Assembly (NCBI GenBank): GCA_027371515.1
Contig: DAHXMX010000023.1
Span: 1 to 11,927 of the forward strand
From: Neisseriaceae bacterium
GTDB lineage: Bacteria; Pseudomonadota; Gammaproteobacteria; Burkholderiales; UBA11063
Reading direction: 5' to 3'
DNA length: 11,927 bases
Shown: piece by piece, positions 6,785-11,927 of the stretch
How positions within the stretch are numbered: position 1 is the first letter of the stretch
Layout of the letters: every line of letters begins with the position of its first letter
The notes under the pieces: model-generated
Seen by the model: the letters and a program-made list of their open reading frames with translations, nothing else
Told to the model about the DNA's origin: nothing
The model's database searches: none
Position numbers and translations under genes: made by a program

Positions 6785-8027
6785 TAAATTTGAGTTGGAT
6801 ATTGGGCTTAGATATTTAAAGGCAAAACAAAAAAATGGTTTTGTGTCGTTTATATCGTTAGTTTCCATTATCGGTATTGCCCTTGGTGTGGCCGCTTTAA
6901 TTACTGTATTATCAGTAATGAATGGTTTTCAACGTGAAATAAGAAGTAAGATTATTGGTGTTACTTCACATATGCAGTTAATGGATGCAAGTGGTTCATT
7001 GTCAAATTGGCATAGTATTGCTGATTTTGCTAAAACTAGTGATATGCATATTCTAAATTATGCCCCATATATCGATGGACAAGCATTAGTATCTTTTGAT
7101 GGTAATGTAAGTGGTATTTTAGTACGAGGTATAGATATTAACTATGAAGATAAAGTAGATAATATTAGTAAGAGTATTGTAAATGGTAAAATTAATAATC
7201 TAGTTCCTGGTAAATTTAACATTGTTATTGGGGAAATCTTAGCTAATCAGTTAGGTGTTAGTATTGGTGATAAAATTACACTAATAACTCCAGATGGTCA
7301 AATAACTCCAGCTGGCATGTTGCCTAGGCTAAAACAATTTACAGTTAGTGGGGTTTTTAATTTACATATGTATGAATATGATAGTTCGCTAGCATTGATT
7401 AACTTATCTGATGCACAAGTTTTATTTAAAAAAGGAAATACAGTTACTGGAGTTAGATTAAAAGTAGATGATGTAATGCTGACTAATCAAATTAAAACTA
7501 AACTTGAAAATCACTTGCCGAATAATATTATTGTTAGTGATTGGATTGATCAACATCAAAATTATTTTGCTGCTGTGAAAATGGAAAAGAAAATGATGTT
7601 TATTATTTTAACTTTAATTGTTGCTGTTGCAGCATTTAATTTGGTATCAACATTAGTAATGAGTGTTAATGATAAAAAGGCAGATATTGCGATATTGCGT
7701 ACTATTGGTGCTAGTCGTAAAAATATTATGAATATTTTTATTATTCAAGGTGGTTTAGCCGGTATTGCTGGAACAGTTTGTGGTACTATTTTAGGTTTAA
7801 TTCTTGCTACTTATATTGGTGAAATCGTGCATTTTTTTGAAAAATTGACGGGTGCTAGATTGGTTAGTGCTGATGTATATTTAATTGATTATTTGCCGTC
7901 GCAAATCAATATACATGATGTAATTTATATTTTTATAGTATCTATTGTATTAAGTATATTAGCTACCATATATCCAAGTCGTAAAGCTGCAAGTACAGAC
8001 CCTGTAGAGGCATTGCGTTATGAGTGA
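6777..8027 (+). CDS. lolC: Lipoprotein-releasing ABC transporter permease (LolC/LolE family)
   Basis: The inner-membrane subunit that extracts outer-membrane lipoproteins and passes them to the periplasmic carrier LolA. The 416 residues show the family layout: an N-terminal helix (about 22-48), a large periplasmic domain (about 50-270), then three helices (273-297, 318-347, 381-400) forming an FtsX-type domain, ending in YPSRKAASTDPVEALRYE. The periplasmic loop TPAGMLPRLKQF (177-188) resembles the LolC 'hook' that contacts LolA. Only one permease gene is seen here next to lolD; in several lineages one hybrid permease (LolF type) replaces LolC and LolE as a homodimer, and that could apply here, but a second copy elsewhere cannot be excluded. 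AGGA lies 10 bases before the ATG. The 3' end overlaps lolD by 8 bases. Confidence 0.93.
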   Translation: MFSKFELDIGLRYLKAKQKNGFVSFISLVSIIGIALGVAALITVLSVMNGFQREIRSKIIGVTSHMQLMDASGSLSNWHSIADFAKTSDMHILNYAPYIDGQALVSFDGNVSGILVRGIDINYEDKVDNISKSIVNGKINNLVPGKFNIVIGEILANQLGVSIGDKITLITPDGQITPAGMLPRLKQFTVSGVFNLHMYEYDSSLALINLSDAQVLFKKGNTVTGVRLKVDDVMLTNQIKTKLENHLPNNIIVSDWIDQHQNYFAAVKMEKKMMFIILTLIVAVAAFNLVSTLVMSVNDKKADIAILRTIGASRKNIMNIFIIQGGLAGIAGTVCGTILGLILATYIGEIVHFFEKLTGARLVSADVYLIDYLPSQINIHDVIYIFIVSIVLSILATIYPSRKAASTDPVEALRYE

Positions 8028-8703
8028 TATAGTATTAAAATGTGTTAATTTAAGTAAGTCATATATTCAAGGTGATACTAAATTAGATATTCTTAATAAT
8101 ATTAATTTAGAGATTTTGAAAGGACAGACTGTTAGCATTACTGGAAGTTCTGGTAGTGGTAAAAGCACTTTACTTCATTTATTGGCTGGACTTGATGTTG
8201 TTACTCATGGACAAGTTTATATTGACAATCAAGAATTAACTAGTTTAAACGATAATCAGATTTGCCGGATTAGAAATACGAAGCTTGGATTTATTTATCA
8301 ATTTCATCATTTATTACCTGAATTCACTGCGCTAGAAAATATTTTAATGCCAATTAAAATTCAAGGTAAAGTTAATCTAGAAAAGATTGAGTTTGCGCAT
8401 CATTTATTGTCACGTCTTGGTTTGATTGGTAGATCTCAGCATTTTCCAGGGCAGTTATCAGGTGGCGAACGTCAACGGGTTGCTATTGCTCGAGCAGTAA
8501 TTAATAATCCGCAAATTGTATTTGCTGATGAGCCAACTGGTAACTTAGATAATATAACTAGCGATAAAGTGTTGGATATATTCTTAAATTTACAACAAGA
8601 ACTTAAAACTAGTTTGGTGCTTGTAACGCATGATATAGAAGTAGCGAAAAAGACCACGCAGCATTATTTATTAAAATCTGGTAATTTGACTAAACAATAT
8701 TAA
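8020..8703 (+). CDS. lolD: Lipoprotein-releasing ABC transporter ATPase LolD
   Basis: The cytoplasmic ATPase that drives lipoprotein release by the LolC/E permease. It is 227 residues, the usual LolD length. Walker A is GSSGSGKST (42-50), the Q-loop glutamine is Gln94 (YQFHHLLPEFTALEN, with the FHHLLPEF stretch typical of LolD), the signature is LSGGE (146-150), Walker B is IVFADEP (166-172) with catalytic Glu171, and the switch is His204 (VTHD). The ATG at 8020 lies inside the end of lolC (8-base overlap), consistent with translational coupling and equal supply of the two subunits. Last gene of the rightward unit. Confidence 0.96.
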   Translation: MSDIVLKCVNLSKSYIQGDTKLDILNNINLEILKGQTVSITGSSGSGKSTLLHLLAGLDVVTHGQVYIDNQELTSLNDNQICRIRNTKLGFIYQFHHLLPEFTALENILMPIKIQGKVNLEKIEFAHHLLSRLGLIGRSQHFPGQLSGGERQRVAIARAVINNPQIVFADEPTGNLDNITSDKVLDIFLNLQQELKTSLVLVTHDIEVAKKTTQHYLLKSGNLTKQY

Positions 8704-8709
8704 TTGTTT
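8692..8709 (+). terminator. Weak hairpin across the lolD stop codon
   Basis: AAACAAT and ATTGTTT form a 7-base stem with a 4-base loop, ending in a short T run (8707-8710). The stem has one G/C pair, so it is weak. It is the only terminator candidate in the short gap before the convergent mlaA. The remaining gap (8704-8750) holds a 9-base direct repeat, TATTGTTAG at 8717-8725 and 8732-8740, of no evident role. Confidence 0.3.
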
Positions 8710-8750
8710 TATTATTTATTGTTAGATTCTGTATTGTTAGTGTCATGCTC

Positions 8751-9515
8751 TTATTCTAATAAACTATCAATACTAACATCGTTAGAAGAACTCTCATTTT
8801 GAATTGGTTCTCCAATACTTTGCATGTAGGTGTCACGCATTGTTGCATAAGGGTCGATTGTGTTATTTAATAAATCATCATAACCTAGATATTGAGCCCG
8901 AGTATCTATAGAGTTAATTGCATATAATCCAACAGAAATATAAGGATTTGATATAAGCCACCATGTTGGATTAAATAATACATCTGGTACCATACCAATT
9001 GTATCGCGAACCGTAGAAGGTCCTAAAAAAGGTATAACATAATAACTGCTACTTTCCCAACCGTATACTTTTAAAGTATTACCAAAAGTATTTACTTTCC
9101 TAGTTAATCCCATATGTGATGAAATATCTATAATGCCAACTATCCCAAATGTTGAATTGATACTAATACGCATAAAATCACTCATGGCATTCATACCTTT
9201 TAGTTGAAGGATATCATTACCTAAAGATACAAAGTCGCGTAGATTATTAAAAAAGTTTTGTAACATATTGCGTATTGGTGCTGGTACGTATGTTACATAA
9301 CCAACCGTTGTTTTACGAATAAATGCTTTATCTAATTTGTCATTCATGCGATACGCATTGCGATTATAGTTTTCAAATCTATCGTAAGTTGGTGTTATAG
9401 ACTCTATTTTTTGTATGGATAAATTTGATTGTATACTTTGATTGACACTTGCATAAGTTGCTTGTGATATGATAATCAAATATATACTATACAAAATAAT
9501 TTTTTTTATTAGCAT
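8751..9515 (-). CDS. mlaA: Outer-membrane phospholipid-transport protein MlaA (VacJ family)
   Basis: MlaA sits in the outer membrane, removes mislocalised phospholipid from the outer leaflet and hands it to MlaC. The 254-residue protein matches the family: YDRFENYNRNAYRMNDKLDKAF (44-65) for the usual FexFNRxxFxFNxxLD block, YYVIPFLGPSTVRDTIG (158-174) and DPYATMRDTY (221-230), with an acidic, Ser-rich tail (237-254). The N-terminus is a signal peptide (MLIKK, hydrophobic 6-18, likely cleavage TYA-SVN after residue 22). There is no Cys, so no lipobox, whereas E. coli MlaA is a lipoprotein. The frame is closed by stop codons directly upstream, so no longer start exists. It is the last gene of the mla operon, 23 bases after mlaB, and no Shine-Dalgarno sequence is obvious. 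Confidence 0.93.
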   Translation of the reverse strand: MLIKKIILYSIYLIIISQATYASVNQSIQSNLSIQKIESITPTYDRFENYNRNAYRMNDKLDKAFIRKTTVGYVTYVPAPIRNMLQNFFNNLRDFVSLGNDILQLKGMNAMSDFMRISINSTFGIVGIIDISSHMGLTRKVNTFGNTLKVYGWESSSYYVIPFLGPSTVRDTIGMVPDVLFNPTWWLISNPYISVGLYAINSIDTRAQYLGYDDLLNNTIDPYATMRDTYMQSIGEPIQNESSSNDVSIDSLLE

Positions 9516-9538
9516 TTATTTGTTTATTTATTATAAGT

Positions 9539-9793
9539 TTATAAAATTATTTGATACAGCTTAGATAATTCATGTAAATGGGTAGGTGCATTAATTAATT
9601 TAATATCTGCATTTACTTTTTTAGCGTAACTTTTTAATTCTAATAAAAAAGCAACTCCAGTAGTATCAATCTCTTTAACATTAGATAAATCATAACTAAT
9701 TTGCATTTTGTGTTTAATTTTAGTTATTGTTTGATTATAAATATCATTAATTGTAAACAGATTGATTGTAGCTGGAGCTTCAATTGTTAACAT
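9539..9793 (-). CDS. mlaB: STAS-domain protein MlaB
   Basis: MlaB is the small cytoplasmic subunit that binds the MlaF ATPase and is needed for assembly or activity of the MlaFEDB transporter. The 84 residues form a single STAS domain: strand DLSNVKEID (35-43), the loop DTTG (43-46), where family members have a conserved Ser or Thr, and helix VAFLLELKSYAKKV (47-60), then KLINAP (65-70). Similarity is low, as is common for MlaB, so the call rests on fold motifs plus position between mlaC and mlaA. AAAGG (9803-9807), inside the last mlaC codons, serves as ribosome binding site 9 bases upstream; the gap to mlaC is 5 bases. Confidence 0.88.
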   Translation of the reverse strand: MLTIEAPATINLFTINDIYNQTITKIKHKMQISYDLSNVKEIDTTGVAFLLELKSYAKKVNADIKLINAPTHLHELSKLYQIIL

Positions 9794-9798
9794 ATTTA

Positions 9799-10521
9799 TT
9801 AGCCTTTATTTTCTTTTAATGTGCTAACTTTAGTTTGTAATTGTTTAATTAAGCCGTCAATTTTACTGCGTTGTACTACTTCATTAAATTGATTACGATA
9901 AGTTGTAATTAAGCTTACATTTTCAATTTTTACATCATATACTTTCCATGAATCATTATTGATTTTAGCTAAATTATATTCTACATAAATAGGTTGATTT
10001 GAATTTTGAGTATTGTTGTTAGTAAATTTAACTTCAGTTATAACAGATGCTTTTTTAGTATCTTCAGTTGATTTAATAATTACTATAGAAGAGTTTTTAA
10101 ATTTAGATAATGCTGATGAATATGTATAAATTAATAACTGTTTGAATAAGTCAACCAGTTGAGTTTGTTGTTCTGGATTTGCTAATTTCCAATTATTACC
10201 TAAGGCATACCTAGTTATTAAATTAAAATCAAATTGTGGAATAATAGCTGTTTGAATTAAAGACTGTACTTGACTTTGTGGTATATCTTGATTAATAGCT
10301 GATAGCACATGAGTTGAAGTGTTGTAAACTAAATAGCATGCTGAATTATTAGCACATTGTGGTACATTTAAAGTCACACCATGAACCGAATTTGCTGTGC
10401 CTATTTGAGTATTAGTAGTACTAGCATTATTTTTGCTATTTTTTACTGTATTAGATGCTTCAGTTGCATTTCCATGCATAAATAAGCTAGCTGTAATAAT
10501 TGATAGAACGATTTTTTTCAT
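9799..10521 (-). CDS. mlaC: Periplasmic phospholipid-binding protein MlaC
   Basis: MlaC is the soluble periplasmic carrier moving phospholipid between MlaA in the outer membrane and MlaFEDB in the inner membrane. A signal peptide (MKK, hydrophobic to about 15, likely cut at GNA-TEA near residue 19) precedes the MlaC domain, which begins near 75: IIPQFDFNLITRYALG (93-108), W111, the QQTQLVDLFKQLLIYTYSSAL helix (118-138), WKVYDVKIENVSLI (192-205) and IDGLIKQL (221-228). Unusual is the stretch between signal and domain (20-74): Asn/Ser/Thr-rich, with a Cys pair (Cys56, Cys62) that could form a disulfide. It makes the protein longer (240 residues) than E. coli MlaC (211). AGGAG lies 5 bases before the ATG, among the best ribosome binding sites in the window. 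Confidence 0.94.
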   Translation of the reverse strand: MKKIVLSIITASLFMHGNATEASNTVKNSKNNASTTNTQIGTANSVHGVTLNVPQCANNSACYLVYNTSTHVLSAINQDIPQSQVQSLIQTAIIPQFDFNLITRYALGNNWKLANPEQQTQLVDLFKQLLIYTYSSALSKFKNSSIVIIKSTEDTKKASVITEVKFTNNNTQNSNQPIYVEYNLAKINNDSWKVYDVKIENVSLITTYRNQFNEVVQRSKIDGLIKQLQTKVSTLKENKG

Positions 10522-10534
10522 GATTTCTCCTTTT

Positions 10535-10996
10535 TTATTTGTTTGACATATTAGTCATAAATTTACCAATTAAATCTTCAAGTACTAGTGCTGATGAAGT
10601 TATTGATATTGTATCACCATCTTTTAGGTATTCACTATCCGCACCGGATTGTAGACCGATATATTGTTCTCCTAGTAAACCTGTTGTTAAGATTTGCGCC
10701 GATGAATCACTACTAAATTTATAATTGTCATTTATTTGCAGTGTAACTTGTGCTTGATAGGTTTTTTGATTTAATGTTATATTACTTACGCGCCCTACAT
10801 TAAATCCAGATACTTTTACTGGAGCTGATATATTTAATGAACCTATATTGTTGAAGTTGGCATATAAAGTATAAGATTTATAATTGTTACTCATCATACC
10901 TGAATGATTGGCTACTTGTATAGTTAAAAATGCTATTGCAGCAAAGCCAATTAAAACAAATACACCAACTAAAAAATCAATGGTTATACGTCTCAT
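10535..10996 (-). CDS. mlaD: MCE-domain substrate-binding protein MlaD
   Basis: MlaD forms a hexameric ring anchored in the inner membrane, with a central hydrophobic pore through which phospholipids pass. From the ATG at 10996 the protein has 153 residues: one membrane helix (about 8-28), an MCE domain (about 40-118) with YTLYANFNNIG (42-52) and the pore-loop motif GLLGEQYI (106-113), then ALVLEDLIGKF (136-146). It lacks the poorly conserved tail of E. coli MlaD (183 residues). The frame extends to a TTG at 11008, but ATG 10996 is the better start: it begins MRRITIDFLVG, as the family does, and has GAGAAG (11001-11006) 4 bases upstream. It begins 8 bases after the mlaE stop. Confidence 0.95.
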   Translation of the reverse strand: MRRITIDFLVGVFVLIGFAAIAFLTIQVANHSGMMSNNYKSYTLYANFNNIGSLNISAPVKVSGFNVGRVSNITLNQKTYQAQVTLQINDNYKFSSDSSAQILTTGLLGEQYIGLQSGADSEYLKDGDTISITSSALVLEDLIGKFMTNMSNK

Positions 10997-11004
10997 AATA
11001 CTTC

Positions 11005-11790
11005 TCAAAACATGAACGCAGTTAAAACAAAATCTAATGCCAAAACTACCAATGCAGAATGAACTACAGTTTTAGTTGTTGCTCTAGATACTCCTTCAGC
11101 AGTTGGTTTTGCCATAAATCCTTGAAATACTGCAATTAAAGTGATTGCAATACCAAAAACCAAGCTTTTAATGATACCGTTTATTATATCATTATGAAAG
11201 CTAACGGTGCTTTGCATTTGTGACCAAAACATACCACTATCTAATTTTAATATTATAACACTAACAAAATATCCTCCGATTATACCACTTGCATTAAATA
11301 AACAAGCAAGAATAGGCACTGAAAAAATACCACCAATAAATTTGGGTGCAATTATTCGCTTAATCGGAGATATTGCCATTACATCCATTGCGTCTAGTTG
11401 TTCGGTTGCTTTCATTAAACCAATCTCTGCTGTCATCCCAGAACCTGCACGAGATGCGAATAATATTGCACTTAGAACTGGACCTAGCTCACGTAATAAT
11501 GATAATGCAACCATTGAGCCAACCATACCTGTAGAACCAAATCTTTGTAGCACATTATATCCTTGTAGAGCTAGCACCATTCCTACAAACCAACCAGATA
11601 CCGAAATAATAATAATAGATAATACACCACAGAAATATATTTCTTTTATAATTAAATTAAATTTTTTGAATGGATACAAGATGTTGATTATTATTTCAAA
11701 CAATAAACGAAACATGCTTCCAAGATTAATTATAAAACCAGCTAGTGGGTGACCTATTTTGATGATAATATTGATTAATTTAATGCCCAT
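11005..11790 (-). CDS. mlaE: Phospholipid ABC transporter permease MlaE
   Basis: The membrane permease of the MlaFEDB complex, 261 residues, as expected for the family. An amphipathic N-terminal region (1-45) is followed by about five membrane helices (55-80, 93-112, 151-180, 205-226, 243-260). The hallmark MlaE block is intact: LLRELGPVLSAILFASRAGS (98-117) and AEIGLMKATEQLDAM (121-135), which form the region contacting the MlaF ATPase. The C-terminus, VSRATTKTVVHSALVVLALD (234-253), is also typical. GGGAG (11797-11801) lies 6 bases before the ATG. The start lies inside the 3' end of mlaF (11-base overlap), so coupled translation is expected. Confidence 0.96.
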   Translation of the reverse strand: MGIKLINIIIKIGHPLAGFIINLGSMFRLLFEIIINILYPFKKFNLIIKEIYFCGVLSIIIISVSGWFVGMVLALQGYNVLQRFGSTGMVGSMVALSLLRELGPVLSAILFASRAGSGMTAEIGLMKATEQLDAMDVMAISPIKRIIAPKFIGGIFSVPILACLFNASGIIGGYFVSVIILKLDSGMFWSQMQSTVSFHNDIINGIIKSLVFGIAITLIAVFQGFMAKPTAEGVSRATTKTVVHSALVVLALDFVLTAFMF

Positions 11791-11927
11791 TTGTTACTCC
11801 CAAATAATCATAATAATTTAGTTTGGTTACAAATTCATGACTAAATTTACCATCTGAGCTACCGGTTAAGAATTGTTTAATTAACGGATCGGTTGTTTGT
11901 TGTATTTCATTTGGCGTTCCTTGCCCC
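11780..11927 (-). CDS. mlaF: Phospholipid ABC transporter ATPase MlaF, C-terminal end (partial)
   Basis: The final 48 codons of an ATPase gene run in from the right edge. The reading starts GQGTPNEI and continues with DPLIKQFL (13-20) and TGSSDG (21-26), the layout at the C-terminus of MlaF (in E. coli DPRVRQFLDG, ADGP). The other two - strand frames are closed by stops within 50 bases. The tail, KLNYYDYLGV (35-44), resembles in position the E. coli MlaF C-terminal extension that grips the partner subunit and MlaB. The stop TAA at 11780-11782 lies 11 bases inside mlaE. The ATPase motifs are outside the window, so the call rests on this tail and on being directly upstream of mlaE. Confidence 0.88.
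   Translation of the reverse strand, partial: GQGTPNEIQQTTDPLIKQFLTGSSDGKFSHEFVTKLNYYDYLGVTNGH

Noticed and set aside
7894..7908. TTGCCGTC (also AGCCGTC near 9852) as a possible Neisserial DNA uptake sequence
   Set aside because: Neither continues to GCCGTCTGAA, and no other known uptake word is repeated in the window.
8472..8657. A 61-codon - strand frame opposite lolD
   Set aside because: Antisense shadow of the LolD signature and Walker B region.
8717..8740. TATTGTTAG direct repeat between lolD and mlaA
   Set aside because: Two 9-base AT-rich copies only; too short and simple to support a functional element.
10539..10724. A 61-codon + strand frame opposite mlaD
   Set aside because: Antisense shadow of the conserved MCE domain.
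11207..11752. A 181-codon open frame on the + strand opposite mlaE
   Set aside because: It lies wholly antisense to a clearly conserved MlaE. Its translation is Ile/Pro/Asn-rich without domain features, and long antisense frames arise easily opposite AT-rich membrane-protein genes.
1..11927. Mobile element, defence island, CRISPR array, toxin-antitoxin pair or tRNA
   Set aside because: Every gene but one small frame maps to a housekeeping or envelope family, composition is even by eye, and no terminal repeats, spacer arrays or cloverleaf sequences were seen.

Overview
The window is an ordinary, densely packed stretch of chromosome from a Gram-negative bacterium. It is very AT-rich (by eye about one third GC) with strongly A/T-biased third codon positions. 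The outer-membrane genes (lipoprotein sorting, the Mla lipid pathway, an NlpD-like activator) and the close match of FolE, MurB, Dut, TtcA, MlaD and MlaE to their E. coli counterparts point to a gamma- or betaproteobacterium. The order mlaF-E-D-C-B-A, with mlaA as the last gene, resembles what I recall from Neisseria, so an AT-rich relative of the Neisseriales is a reasonable but unproven guess. No tRNA, rRNA, CRISPR array, insertion sequence, phage gene or defence system was seen. No gap between genes reaches 300 bases; the longest is about 180 bases (5689-5865).

Layout on the + strand, 1-4828: the 3' part of folE (GTP cyclohydrolase I, cut by the window edge); a 12-segment MFS transporter; murB (peptidoglycan precursor synthesis), which overlaps the transporter stop by one base; then a tight surE - nlpD-like - dut run. 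ttcA (tRNA 2-thiocytidine synthesis) faces dut on the - strand, and the two stop codons overlap.

From 5866 to 8703 on the + strand lie an NlpC/P60 cell-wall peptidase, a 74-residue acidic protein of unknown function, and the lipoprotein-release transporter genes lolC/E and lolD, with 8-base overlaps at lolC and at lolD. From 8751 to the right edge on the - strand lies the complete end of an mlaFEDCBA operon. Its proteins make the inner-membrane ABC transporter (F, E, D, B), the periplasmic carrier (C) and the outer-membrane component (A) that keep the outer leaflet of the outer membrane asymmetric. The 3' end of mlaF, 48 codons, is present at the right edge.

Most of the window therefore serves the cell envelope: wall synthesis and remodelling, lipoprotein export and phospholipid traffic, with nucleotide, folate and tRNA housekeeping genes between. 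I do not see a new multi-gene system. The most interesting points are local. The secretion signal of the NlpC/P60 gene is split from its body by a one-base shift at a run of six T. MlaA has a signal peptide but no lipobox cysteine. FolE carries Cys where a substrate-binding Lys is expected. The NlpD-like protein lacks a LysM domain. A small uncharacterised gene is coupled to lolC.
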